Assembly (NCBI GenBank): GCA_946478755.1
Contig: CAMLDJ010000232.1
Location: 1-8,783, forward strand
DNA length: 8,783 nucleotides
Source: an uncultured Pedobacter sp.
Lineage (GTDB): Bacteria; Bacteroidota; Bacteroidia; Sphingobacteriales; Sphingobacteriaceae
Reading direction: 5' to 3'
Shown here: positions 1 through 7,616 of the stretch, piece by piece
How positions within the stretch are numbered: position 1 is the stretch's first letter
Layout: the number at the start of each line of letters is the position of its first letter
Made by a program: the position numbers and the translations under genes
Notes under the pieces: model-generated
The model's database searches: none
Seen by the model: only the letters and a program-made list of their open reading frames with translations
Told to the model about the DNA's origin: nothing

Positions 1-208
1 GGAAAGAGGGAAAATTGCGGTAAGGATAAAGATCAATAAAAGTGGCGTGGTCATAGATGCTACTCCCGGTGTTAAGGGAACAACTCTAAACAACAGAGAA
101 TTATGGCAAAAATGTAAAGATGCGGTAATGGGTGCCCGCCTGACCCAATCGGAATCTGCTCCCGACATACAGATTGGCGTAGTTGTTTTCAACTTTAAAG
201 TAAAATAA
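1..208 (+). CDS. C-terminal end of a TonB-like energy transducer (5' truncated by window edge)
   Basis: An open frame enters from the left edge (first full codon at position 2) and stops with TAA at 206-208, giving 68 visible residues. The tail has the look of a TonB C-terminal domain. A G-K-I-A-V-R-I-K-I strand is followed by the turn N-K-S-G-V-V and then P-G-V-K-G-T-T. A helix around E-L-W-Q-K-C comes next, and the end is a Q-I-G-V-V-V-F-N-F beta strand. TonB spans the periplasm and passes proton-motive energy from ExbB/ExbD to outer-membrane TonB-dependent transporters. In Bacteroidota an exbB-exbD-tonB set directly before folC is a familiar order, and folC does follow here 39 bases downstream. 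The N-terminal membrane helix and proline-rich spacer lie outside the window, so the call rests on the tail and the context. A TonB-domain protein of another role is possible. Confidence 0.6.
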   Translation, partial: ERGKIAVRIKINKSGVVIDATPGVKGTTLNNRELWQKCKDAVMGARLTQSESAPDIQIGVVVFNFKVK

Positions 209-222
209 TTCCCCTGCTTTGA

Positions 223-230
223 TAATTTTG
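223..230 (+). promoter_or_regulatory. Possible Bacteroidota -7 promoter element before folC
   Basis: TAATTTTG matches the Bacteroidota -7 consensus TAnnTTTG exactly and ends 17 bases before the folC ATG, which would give a very short leader. No TTTG or TTG is seen at the -33 position. folC could therefore have its own weak promoter in addition to read-through from the upstream tonB-like gene. The motif is short and the region AT-rich, so chance is possible. Confidence 0.35.
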
Positions 231-247
231 CTGCTCAGGCATTATAA

Positions 248-1534
248 ATGAATTACAAGGAAACAATCGATTATTTATACAGCAAACTGCCCCTGTTTAC
301 ACGGGTTGGTGCAGTAGCTTTCAAAAAGGATTTGCACAACACGCTTATCATGTGCGAAAACCTGGATAATCCGCAGGATAAATTTAAAAGTATCCATGTT
401 GGCGGAACAAATGGCAAAGGGTCTACGTCTCACATGCTCGCGGCTATTCTCCAGCAGGCAGGTTATAAAACCGGCCTGTATACTTCTCCCCATCTTAAAG
501 ATTTCCGGGAACGTATCAGAATTAATGGAGAAATGGTTCCCGAAGCCTTTGTTACTGATTTTATAAACCAGCAGCGTTCCATTATTGAGGAGATCAATCC
601 TTCCTTTTTTGAAGTGACCGTCGCAATGGCATTTTCATTCTTTGCAGCGCAGAAGGTAGATATAGCCATTATTGAGGTGGGATTAGGCGGCCGGCTCGAC
701 TCTACGAACATCATCACACCCGAATTAGCCGTAATTACCAATATTAGTCTTGATCATACCAATATCCTGGGAAATACGCTGACAGAGATCGCTGCTGAAA
801 AAGCGGGTATCATTAAACCGGGCATACCAGTAGTTATTGGCGAGAAGCAGGAGGAAACCAGACAGGTATTTATCCATAAAGCGCGGGAAATGAACAGCAA
901 CCTTGTGTTTGCTGATCAGCTGTTACACGTTGCCGATACGGTCAGGGAAAATGAATACCTCCGCACATCAGTCTACAAAGGTGCCGATTTAATTTATAAG
1001 GACATTGAACTTGACCTTGGTGGTTTTTATCAGTTAAAGAACGTACTTACCGTATTACAATCGATCGCTATTTTAAAACAAAAAGGATATCAAATAACGG
1101 AAAACAACGTTTACAAAGCGCTTAAATGCGTTAAAGCCTTAACAGGGCTTCAGGGCAGATGGCAAAAATTAAGTGAACATCCCCTCGTCATTTGCGACAC
1201 AGGTCATAATATTGCCGGAATTACAGAGGTAATGCATAATATCAATACAACCAGTTACAGTCGGCTACATATGGTTATCGGGATGGTGAAAGATAAAGAT
1301 ATCAATGGCGTTTTAGCGTTACTTCCAGCAAATGCTACTTATTATTTTTGCCAGCCCCAGCTGGAAAGAGCGCTACCAGCGGCAGAACTTGCGACAGCAG
1401 CTCAAAGTCATGCCTTACATGGTGAAGCTTACAGCACTGTTGAAAAGGCAGTCAGGGCAGCAAAAAACAACGCTGCAGCTGATGACCTTATTTTCATTGG
1501 AGGCAGTACTTTTGTAGTTGCAGAAGTGCTATAA
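248..1534 (+). CDS. folC: Bifunctional folylpolyglutamate synthase / dihydrofolate synthase
   Basis: Cytoplasmic Mur-ligase-family enzyme. It joins glutamate to dihydropteroate and/or adds gamma-glutamates to reduced folates using ATP, which retains folates and makes them better cofactors. The 428-residue length is normal for the family. Visible motifs in order: P-loop GGTNGKGS (52-59), SPH in the folate loop (80-82), EVGLGGRLDSTN (143-154), SLDH (167-170), EKAGI with the probable carbamylated Lys185 (184-188), GRW (303-305), and DTGHN (317-321), which matches the DGAHN-type motif of the C-terminal domain. All expected landmarks are present with no frame break. Whether it has both activities or only one cannot be read from the sequence. 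The ATG at 248 gives the usual N-terminus that leads into the Y-L-Y-S-K-L-P helix. There is no Shine-Dalgarno sequence, as is usual in this phylum. It lies 39 bases after the tonB-like gene in the same orientation. Confidence 0.96.
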   Translation: MNYKETIDYLYSKLPLFTRVGAVAFKKDLHNTLIMCENLDNPQDKFKSIHVGGTNGKGSTSHMLAAILQQAGYKTGLYTSPHLKDFRERIRINGEMVPEAFVTDFINQQRSIIEEINPSFFEVTVAMAFSFFAAQKVDIAIIEVGLGGRLDSTNIITPELAVITNISLDHTNILGNTLTEIAAEKAGIIKPGIPVVIGEKQEETRQVFIHKAREMNSNLVFADQLLHVADTVRENEYLRTSVYKGADLIYKDIELDLGGFYQLKNVLTVLQSIAILKQKGYQITENNVYKALKCVKALTGLQGRWQKLSEHPLVICDTGHNIAGITEVMHNINTTSYSRLHMVIGMVKDKDINGVLALLPANATYYFCQPQLERALPAAELATAAQSHALHGEAYSTVEKAVRAAKNNAAADDLIFIGGSTFVVAEVL

Positions 1535-1574
1535 TATCTTTACATAATAATAAATAATACTTCTTATCAACTAT

Positions 1575-1598
1575 CTATATTAGCACAAAATAATATAG
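1575..1598. repeat. Perfect 8-bp inverted repeat between folC and pafA
   Basis: CTATATTA (1575-1582) and TAATATAG (1591-1598) are exact reverse complements separated by 8 bases. The dyad sits 40 bases after the folC stop and about 117 bases before the pafA ATG. No T-run follows on the plus strand, so it is a poor intrinsic terminator; an operator or a weak AT hairpin are the alternatives. The rest of this 180-base gap (1535-1714) is very AT-rich. It shows only imperfect -7-like strings (TAGCTTTC at 1635-1642, TAAGTTTC at 1645-1652), so no promoter for pafA is called. Confidence 0.4.
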
Positions 1599-1714
1599 CC
1601 ACATACTTTCATATACTTATAAAAAATAATAAATTAGCTTTCAATAAGTTTCACAATATTAAATACGTGGCTGAGCGCCTAAAGCTTGAAGCTGTAACAA
1701 GACCAAAACACACA

Positions 1715-3382
1715 ATGAGAAAAATTTATTTATTGTTTACTGCGCTTTTTCTAATCAGTATCGTGTCAACTGCCCAGAAAAAGTCGCTTAAAACTGCAGT
1801 ACAAAAAGAAAACACAACTGACGTAAAAAGACCAAAACTGGTTATAGGACTTGTAATCGATCAGATGAGATGGGATTACCTGTACAGATATTATAGCAGA
1901 TATTCAAATGGAGGTTTTAAAAGATTGATTAACGAAGGTTTTTCAGCGGAAAACACATTCATTCCATATACACCTACCTATACAGCATGCGGTCATAGTA
2001 GCATATACACAGGTTCTGTTCCTTCAATTAACGGCATTATTGCGAATAATTGGTATGACCCTCAATTAAAAAGAGATGTTTATTGCACAGAAGATACCAC
2101 TGTCAAGACTGTTGGGAGTAGCAGTATGGCAGGTGTCATGTCTCCTAAAAATATGTTAACCACCACAATTACCGATGAGCTCCGTCTGGCTACAAATTTT
2201 AAAAGCAAGGTCATCGGCATATCTCTGAAAGACCGTGGATCAATTTTACCTGCAGGACATTCAGCAAATGCAGCTTACTGGTTCGATGCACAGACCGGCG
2301 ACTGGATTACCAGTACTTATTACATGAATACTTTACCTGCATGGATCCAGGATTACAATAAACAAAAACAAGCAGACCAGTTTTTTGCAAAAAACTGGAA
2401 TACACTTTATCCGATTGAAACCTATACACAAAGTACCGGTGACAATAAAATCTATGAAAGAAAAACAAGGGGAGAACAAACACCCACCTTCCCACACCCA
2501 TTAAAGCTTTATATAGGTAAGAATTACGAAATCATCAAAAGTACTCCTTACGGGAATACCATGACCCTGGACCTGGCTAAAGTTGCTATCGCCTCAGAGA
2601 AAATGGGCCAGAATAACAATACTGACTTCCTCGCAGTGAGCTGCTCCGCTACCGATTATGTGGGCCACCAATACGGACCAAATTCAATTGAAGCAGAAGA
2701 CACTTACCTCAGGCTCGATAAAGATCTGGAGACATTCTTCAATTACCTCGATGCTAAAATTGGCAAAGGCAACTATCTGTTTTTCTTATCTGCAGATCAT
2801 GGTGCAGCCCATGTACCCGGTTTTATGCAAGAAAACAAATTGCCAGGTGGTCTATTTGATGACGCCCCTGTTGTTAAAAGCTTAAACAACATCTTCAATG
2901 AAAAATATAAGATCAAGAAGGCCATTATTACGGCGATGAACAATCAGATCCTTTTTGACCATGATGAGATTAGCAAATCCAAAGCTGATTACGAAGAGAT
3001 GAAAACATTCACAATTGAGTATCTAAAGAAACAACCAGGCGTGATGAATGCCGTAGACATTAGCAAAATAGCGTCTGCTACCCTGCCTGAGCCGATAAAA
3101 AAAGCAATCACCAACGGCTACAATGCGCGCCGCAGTGGGGATATTTACTATATCCTTCAGTCGAACTATTTTGATGGCGCCAACACGGGAACCACCCACG
3201 GTTCATGGAACCCTTATGATTCCCATATCCCATGTGTATTTATGGGCTGGAATGTAAAACCCGGAAAAACCAATAAAACACATTACATGACCGACATCGC
3301 TGCAACATTGGCAGCTATGCTTCACATACAAATGCCGAGCGGTTGTATTGGCGAGCCCATAACGGAACTTACCCATCAATAG
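1715..3382 (+). CDS. pafA: Secreted PafA-type alkaline phosphatase (phosphate monoesterase)
   Basis: Zinc-dependent phosphatase of the alkaline phosphatase superfamily. It releases phosphate from phosphomonoesters outside the cytoplasm. From the ATG at 1715 it has 555 residues and opens with a Sec signal peptide: M-R-K, a hydrophobic stretch at about 4-17, and likely cleavage after S-T-A (18-20), next to Q21. The complete PafA active site can be placed by hand: metal ligands Asp49, Asp314, His318, Asp361, His362 and His495; nucleophile Thr90 in PTYTACGHSS; and phosphate-contacting Asn111, Lys172 and Arg174 (LKDRGS). The spacing closely follows the characterised Elizabethkingia PafA (D38, T79, N100, K162/R164, D305/H309, D352/H353, H486, from memory). 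An in-frame GTG at 1667 would add 16 polar residues before the signal peptide, so 1715 is preferred. The gene appears to be transcribed alone, with an AT-rich gap before it and a strong terminator after. Characterised PafA enzymes are reported to be phosphate-insensitive; regulation here is unknown. Confidence 0.93.
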   Translation: MRKIYLLFTALFLISIVSTAQKKSLKTAVQKENTTDVKRPKLVIGLVIDQMRWDYLYRYYSRYSNGGFKRLINEGFSAENTFIPYTPTYTACGHSSIYTGSVPSINGIIANNWYDPQLKRDVYCTEDTTVKTVGSSSMAGVMSPKNMLTTTITDELRLATNFKSKVIGISLKDRGSILPAGHSANAAYWFDAQTGDWITSTYYMNTLPAWIQDYNKQKQADQFFAKNWNTLYPIETYTQSTGDNKIYERKTRGEQTPTFPHPLKLYIGKNYEIIKSTPYGNTMTLDLAKVAIASEKMGQNNNTDFLAVSCSATDYVGHQYGPNSIEAEDTYLRLDKDLETFFNYLDAKIGKGNYLFFLSADHGAAHVPGFMQENKLPGGLFDDAPVVKSLNNIFNEKYKIKKAIITAMNNQILFDHDEISKSKADYEEMKTFTIEYLKKQPGVMNAVDISKIASATLPEPIKKAITNGYNARRSGDIYYILQSNYFDGANTGTTHGSWNPYDSHIPCVFMGWNVKPGKTNKTHYMTDIAATLAAMLHIQMPSGCIGEPITELTHQ

Positions 3383-3404
3383 TAAGCGTTCTCTTTAATC
3401 TCAA

Positions 3405-3445
3405 AAAAGCTGTTCTGGAACAAAAACCAGGGCAGCTTTTCGTTT
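3405..3445 (+). terminator. Intrinsic terminator after pafA
   Basis: A 14-pair stem is formed by 3405-3418 (AAAAGCTGTTCTGG) and 3427-3440 (CCAGGGCAGCTTTT). It has only two G-U wobbles and an 8-base A-rich loop, followed by CGTTT. It starts 22 bases after the pafA stop. Read on the minus strand the stem is also followed by a T-run, so it could work in both directions, although no convergent gene is present. It separates pafA from icmF. Confidence 0.85.
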
Positions 3446-3500
3446 AAAGGCCAGGCGTATTTGTCCAGCCTATTTCTACCTGTCTCCGCGCAGATTTTGT

Positions 3501-3508
3501 TACCTTTG
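3501..3508 (+). promoter_or_regulatory. Bacteroidota -7 promoter element before icmF
   Basis: TACCTTTG fits TAnnTTTG exactly and ends 21 bases before the ATG at 3530, typical spacing for a short leader in this phylum. No TTTG/TTG is found 17-23 bases upstream. Its position downstream of the alternative TTG at 3461 argues against that earlier start. With the pafA terminator just before it, icmF is probably its own transcription unit. Confidence 0.5.
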
Positions 3509-3529
3509 TACACCGAAACAAAACCTATC

Positions 3530-6500
3530 ATGGAGCAAATTGAAATCTATAAACCCAAACATAAAATCCGTTTTGTCACCGCTGCGGCACTTTTTGATGG
3601 TCATGATGCCACCATCAATATCATGCGCCGCATCCTCCAGTCATCGGGTGCCGAAGTGATCCATTTAGGACACAATCGCTCTGTTGATGAAGTAGTGAAC
3701 TGTGCAATCCAGGAAGATGTTCAGGGTATTGCCATGACCTCCTATCAGGGTGGCCACCTGGAGTACTTTAAATACATGTACGACTTGCTACAGGAGCGGG
3801 GAGCAACACACATTAAAATATTTGGGGGTGGTGGCGGAGTGATATTGCCTTCAGAAATTGCTGAACTTCAAGCATACGGGATTACAAAGATATATTCCCC
3901 GGACGATGGCCGTAAAATGGGTCTGCAAGGCATGATCAATAACATGCTGGAGCTAACCGATTACATCACTATCTCATCCTTAAATGGAGAACTAAAAACC
4001 ATTCCACACAAAGAGGTAAAAAGCATTGCAGCGGCAATTACTGTGGCTGAAAATGACCCCGAGGCTGCCCAAAAATTTGTTGATGAACTAAAAAAACTGA
4101 CCTTAAATAACCATGCACCTGTATTAGGCATTACAGGAACAGGTGGTTCCGGAAAGTCGTCCCTGGTAGATGAACTGGTAAGACGTTTTTTAATAGAAGT
4201 AAAAGACAAGACGTTGGCCATCATATCTGTAGATCCCTCTAAACGTAAAACCGGCGGTGCATTGCTGGGTGATAGGATCCGTATGAATGCAATCAATAAT
4301 CCGCGAGTTTATATGCGTTCGCTCGCTACCAGACAAGCTAACCTCGCCTTATCCAGAAATGTACAGGAAAGCATAGACATCTGCAAAGCAGCGGGGTACG
4401 ACCTCATTATTGTAGAGACTTCTGGTATCGGGCAGTCCGATACAGAAATTACCGAGCATTGCGATGTATCATTATATGTAATGACACCGGAATTTGGTGC
4501 GGCGACCCAGCTGGAAAAGATTGATATGCTGGACTTCGCGGATCTGGTGGCGATCAATAAGTTTGACAAACGTGGTGCAGCGGATGCCCTAAGGGATGTG
4601 CGAAAACAATATAAACGCAATCACAATCTATTTAACGCGAATGATGACACCCTGCCTGTATTCGGCACGATGGCGTCCCAGTTCAATGATCCAGGTATGA
4701 ACAAACTCTTCAGCTCAGTAATGAACAAGATTGAAGAAAAAACCGGGACTAAATTTGATACTCAAATGGAACTGCGTGCCGGGCAATCGGAGAAAATCTA
4801 CATCATTCCGCCAGACAGAATCAGATACCTGGCAGAAATTGCCGAATCCAGTGATAGATATAACGATTGGGTTAATAAACAGTGTTCCCTTGCCAGAAAA
4901 TTATACCAGCTTCAGGGGGTCATCACCTTATCCGAGGAAGAAAGTGCGATAGAAGGCATCCCTGCCAGTAAAAACCTTAAAGAAACACTACAGGAGGTCT
5001 ACAAACATCTCGAAGAACAATTAGACAGTGAGTGTCGCCGTTTGCTCCGTGAATGGCCTGATACCAAGCTAAAATATAAACAGGAGTATTTTGTCTATAA
5101 AGTAAGGGACAAAGAGATTAAGCAGCCCTTGTTCTATGAATCCTTATCCAAGCTGCAGATCCCAAAGGTGTCATTACCAAGATATGAGGACTGGGGAGAC
5201 CTCCTTCGCTGGCTTTTAACTGAAAACGTTCCCGGGGAATTTCCATATGCCTCAGGAGTGTTTCCCTTAAAACGTGAAGGAGAAGATCCTACCCGAATGT
5301 TTGCAGGAGAAGGCGGACCTGAAAGGACAAACAAAAGATTCCATTATGTATCATTAGGTCAGCCTGCTCACCGTTTATCTACTGCTTTCGACTCGGTAAC
5401 ACTCTACGGCGAAGACCCGCACATCAGGCCCGACATTTATGGCAAAATCGGCAATTCAGGAGTAAGTATTGCAACCATTGATGATGCTAAAAAATTATAT
5501 TCCGGGTTCGATCTCTGTGCAGCTTCGACATCGGTATCCATGACCATCAATGGTCCTGCACCTATGCTGCTTGGCTTTTTCATGAATGCAGCGATTGATC
5601 AACAATGCGAGAAATACATTATAGCGCATGGACTTGAAGCGGAAGTCAATGAGAAAATAAAAGGCATATTCAAGGCCAAAGGTCTGGAAAGACCAACCTA
5701 TAACGGAGCATTGCCCGAAGGCAATGATGGACTTGGCTTAATGCTATTAGGTGTTACCGGAGATGAGGTGCTGCCTCCTGAGGTATATGCGAAACTAAAA
5801 GCCCATGCGATCAGTACGGTAAGAGGAACCGTACAAGCAGATATTTTAAAAGAAGATCAGGCCCAGAATACGTGTATATTTTCCACAGAATTTGCTTTAA
5901 GGATGATGGGAGACATACAAAGTTATTTTATTAAGGAGAAGGTCCGTAATTTCTATTCGGTATCCATTTCCGGATACCATATTGCAGAGGCGGGTGCAAA
6001 TCCGATTTCTCAATTGGCATTTACATTAAGTAATGGCTTTACATTCGTGGAATATTACCTCAGCAGAGGTATGGACATTGACGATTTTGCTCCCAACCTT
6101 TCTTTCTTCTTCTCGAACGGGATTGATCCGGAATATGCTGTTATTGGCCGGGTAGCACGTCGTATCTGGGCCAAGGCTATTAAAAATAAGTACAAAGGGA
6201 ATGACAGATCACAAAAGCTGAAGTACCATATTCAAACATCAGGGCGTTCCCTACATGCTCAGGAGATCGACTTCAACGATATCCGTACTACCTTGCAGGC
6301 CTTATATGCTATATATGACAACTGTAATTCTCTTCATACCAATGCCTATGACGAAGCAATAACCACTCCTACCGAAGAATCAGTACGCAGGGCAATGGCC
6401 ATTCAGCTCATTATAAACCGAGAACTGGGCCTCGCGAAAAATGAAAATCCTTTACAGGGAGCTTTTATCATAGAGGACCTTACGGATCTTGTAGAGGAAG

Positions 6501-6922
6501 CTGTATTGCTGGAATTTAAGCGCATTAACGATAGAGGAGGCGTGCTAGGTGCTATGGAAACCATGTATCAACGGGGCAAAATACAGGAAGAAAGTTTGTA
6601 TTATGAAACCTTAAAACACAACGGAGCATATCCTATTGTCGGAGTAAACACTTTTCTTAATAAAACCGGATCGCCAACCATTATACCTGGGGAAGTTATT
6701 CGTGCTACAGAGCAAGAAAAAGAATACCAGATCACAGCCCTTCAACTATTCCAAAATAGAAATGTCGATAAAGCAGAGTTGGCATTAAAAAAATTGCAAA
6801 AATCAGCTGTAGCAGGAGATAATATCTTTGAAGAACTTATGGAGGTCTGTAAAATATGTTCATTGGGACAGATATCTAATGCCCTGTATGAGGTGGGTGG
6901 CCAATACAGAAGAAATATGTAA
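3530..6922 (+). CDS. icmF: Fused isobutyryl-CoA mutase IcmF (B12 domain, G-protein chaperone, mutase)
   Basis: Adenosylcobalamin-dependent enzyme that interconverts isobutyryl-CoA and n-butyryl-CoA; some IcmFs also accept isovaleryl-CoA. The chain has 1130 residues. The B12-binding domain (about 10-145) has D23-G-H25 and a G-rich FGGGGG loop (98-103); Thr28 stands where the DxHxxG motif has its last Gly. The MeaB-type GTPase domain (about 195-400) has P-loop GTGGSGKS (203-210), SVDPS (233-237), ETSGIGQSD (296-304) and NKFD (343-346). A linker (about 410-555) leads to the TIM-barrel mutase (about 560-1130) with MFAGEG (590-595), [11 protein letters not shown] (771-781) and SISGYH (812-817). 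Gln779 replaces the Arg that binds the methylmalonyl carboxylate in methylmalonyl-CoA mutase, and Phe591 appears to align with its Tyr89, so the substrate is predicted to be isobutyryl-type. The GTPase domain should gate cofactor loading and repair. The start at 3530 is chosen because a TTG at 3461 would add 23 residues and lies upstream of the -7 element. No B12 riboswitch is seen. Confidence 0.94.
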   Translation: MEQIEIYKPKHKIRFVTAAALFDGHDATINIMRRILQSSGAEVIHLGHNRSVDEVVNCAIQEDVQGIAMTSYQGGHLEYFKYMYDLLQERGATHIKIFGGGGGVILPSEIAELQAYGITKIYSPDDGRKMGLQGMINNMLELTDYITISSLNGELKTIPHKEVKSIAAAITVAENDPEAAQKFVDELKKLTLNNHAPVLGITGTGGSGKSSLVDELVRRFLIEVKDKTLAIISVDPSKRKTGGALLGDRIRMNAINNPRVYMRSLATRQANLALSRNVQESIDICKAAGYDLIIVETSGIGQSDTEITEHCDVSLYVMTPEFGAATQLEKIDMLDFADLVAINKFDKRGAADALRDVRKQYKRNHNLFNANDDTLPVFGTMASQFNDPGMNKLFSSVMNKIEEKTGTKFDTQMELRAGQSEKIYIIPPDRIRYLAEIAESSDRYNDWVNKQCSLARKLYQLQGVITLSEEESAIEGIPASKNLKETLQEVYKHLEEQLDSECRRLLREWPDTKLKYKQEYFVYKVRDKEIKQPLFYESLSKLQIPKVSLPRYEDWGDLLRWLLTENVPGEFPYASGVFPLKREGEDPTRMFAGEGGPERTNKRFHYVSLGQPAHRLSTAFDSVTLYGEDPHIRPDIYGKIGNSGVSIATIDDAKKLYSGFDLCAASTSVSMTINGPAPMLLGFFMNAAIDQQCEKYIIAHGLEAEVNEKIKGIFKAKGLERPTYNGALPEGNDGLGLMLLGVTGDEVLPPEVYAKLKAHAISTVRGTVQADILKEDQAQNTCIFSTEFALRMMGDIQSYFIKEKVRNFYSVSISGYHIAEAGANPISQLAFTLSNGFTFVEYYLSRGMDIDDFAPNLSFFFSNGIDPEYAVIGRVARRIWAKAIKNKYKGNDRSQKLKYHIQTSGRSLHAQEIDFNDIRTTLQALYAIYDNCNSLHTNAYDEAITTPTEESVRRAMAIQLIINRELGLAKNENPLQGAFIIEDLTDLVEEAVLLEFKRINDRGGVLGAMETMYQRGKIQEESLYYETLKHNGAYPIVGVNTFLNKTGSPTIIPGEVIRATEQEKEYQITALQLFQNRNVDKAELALKKLQKSAVAGDNIFEELMEVCKICSLGQISNALYEVGGQYRRNM

Positions 6923-7204
6923 TCGTTAATTGTGCATTAATCAGCATTACACCTCATAAAAACTTTTGCCTTTTAAAAGATGTCAATTTTCACCCACTTC
7001 CACCTGATCGGTGAGGTACAAGATAAACGAGTCATAGCTGAATTACTTTAGTAACACATAAACCAGATATTTTTTGTAAATTTAAATATTGAAATTCCAG
7101 CTGCAGCTATACTCAATTTCCTATTCTTTTCTATTGCTTCCCCTGCAGTAAACCTTAAATCTCCCTATTCAATTAAATTTTTAAACAATTTAAAAACTAT
7201 TGCC
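6923..7204. other. 282-base intergenic region, mostly unexplained
   Basis: The gap separates icmF from the DUF4242 gene. I see no convincing terminator after icmF: the only candidates are short AT stems without a T-run. There is also no exact TAnnTTTG element; the nearest is a T-rich TATTTTTTG at about 7069-7077 with one base too many. The single notable structure is the dyad at 7178-7196, listed separately. Confidence 0.5.
7178..7196. repeat. 8-bp A/T inverted repeat just upstream of the DUF4242 start codon
   Basis: TTTTTAAA (7178-7185) and TTTAAAAA (7189-7196) are exact reverse complements with a 3-base spacer, ending 8 bases before the ATG at 7205. It could be an operator or a weak leader hairpin. 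It contains only A and T in an AT-rich leader, so chance is a real possibility. Confidence 0.35.
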
Positions 7205-7477
7205 ATGCCGAAGTATGTAATTGAAAGAGAAGTTCCTGAAGTAGGAAAATCAACCACTGAACAATTAAAAGAAATTGCTAAAGCATCGAATGAGGTGTTA
7301 AGCAAAATGGGATCTCAAATACAATGGGTAAACAGCTATGTAACAGATGATAAAATCTATTGCATTTACAATGCCCCAAATGAAGAAATGATCCAGGAAC
7401 ATGCTAAACAAGGTGGATTCCCAGTAAATTCGATAAGTAAAGTCTCCGCCCTTATAGATCCCATAACGGCGGAGTAA
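7205..7477 (+). CDS. DUF4242 family small protein (SCO4226-like, possible nickel-binding)
   Basis: A complete 90-residue protein with no signal peptide or membrane segment, so probably cytoplasmic. It looks like a full-length DUF4242 (PF14026) domain. It opens with M-P-K-Y-V-I-E-R-E, followed by a helix at about 17-34, then I-Q-W-V-x-S-Y-V-T-D-D-K-I-Y-C (39-53), A-P-N-E-E-M-I-Q-E-H-A (57-67), G-G-F-P (70-73) and the ending I-D-P-I-T-A-E. The fold is expected to be a small ferredoxin-like alpha/beta sandwich. One characterised relative, Streptomyces SCO4226, binds nickel; here only His66 and Cys53 are obvious soft-metal ligands, so that function should not be assumed. The gene stands alone, 282 bases after icmF, converges with the desaturase, and carries its terminator partly within its last codons. 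Family assignment is firm; the biochemical role is unknown. Confidence 0.85.
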   Translation: MPKYVIEREVPEVGKSTTEQLKEIAKASNEVLSKMGSQIQWVNSYVTDDKIYCIYNAPNEEMIQEHAKQGGFPVNSISKVSALIDPITAE

Positions 7478-7492
7478 CACTCCGTCTTTTTT
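7468..7492 (+). terminator. Intrinsic terminator overlapping the DUF4242 stop codon
   Basis: GGCGGAGT (7468-7475) pairs with ACTCCGTC (7479-7486): eight pairs with one G-U wobble and a 3-base loop, followed directly by six T (7487-7492). The stop codon TAA (7475-7477) lies at the top of the stem and in the loop, so the left arm encodes the last two residues. Confidence 0.8.
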
Positions 7493-7550
7493 ATTTGCCC
7501 ATTCCGTGCAATCGAATAATTTTGTATTTTCTCAAGCTATCCGATAGGGC

Positions 7551-7616
7551 AAAAAATGGAATATAGGTACCAATCTGGTTATTTAAGCATGTATCCAGCT
7601 AAACTTATATTCCATT
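7551..7616 (-). terminator. Candidate terminator of the desaturase gene, overlapping its 3' end
   Basis: Read on the minus strand, AATGGAATATA (7616-7606) and TATATTCCATT (7565-7555) form a perfect 11-pair stem that runs straight into further T (six T in all at 7556-7551). The 40-base loop contains the stop codon at 7585-7583 and a smaller CTGG/CCAG pairing. The long loop and A/U-rich stem make it weaker than a standard terminator, but it is the only candidate between the two convergent genes on this strand. Confidence 0.4.

Noticed and set aside
275..741. Minus-strand open frames of 72 and 92 codons inside folC
   Set aside because: They lie opposite a strongly conserved gene, have no recognisable domain and no promoter; they are antisense shadows.
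3383..3529. Cobalamin riboswitch before icmF
   Set aside because: The gap is short, mostly filled by the pafA terminator, and I see no B12-box-like sequence; the -7 element leaves too short a leader.
3961..5334. Minus-strand open frames (66 to 111 codons) inside icmF
   Set aside because: Serine/leucine-rich antisense translations of conserved GTPase and mutase coding sequence, with no independent support.
6970..6979. Palindrome CTTTTAAAAG after icmF, and AGCTGCAGCT at 7099-7108
   Set aside because: Ten-base palindromes without loop, tail or context; likely chance.
6993..7016. Weak CACC/GGTG hairpin as a terminator for icmF
   Set aside because: Only about 4 pairs and no following T-run.
6980..7051. 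Possible 23-residue peptide starting M-S-I-F-T-H-F-H between icmF and the DUF4242 gene
   Set aside because: Short frame with an ATG but no -7 element, no known family and no sign of conservation available; expected by chance in a gap of this size.
7298..7480. Minus-strand 60-codon frame opposite the DUF4242 gene
   Set aside because: It lies entirely over the DUF4242 gene and its terminator and encodes nothing recognisable.
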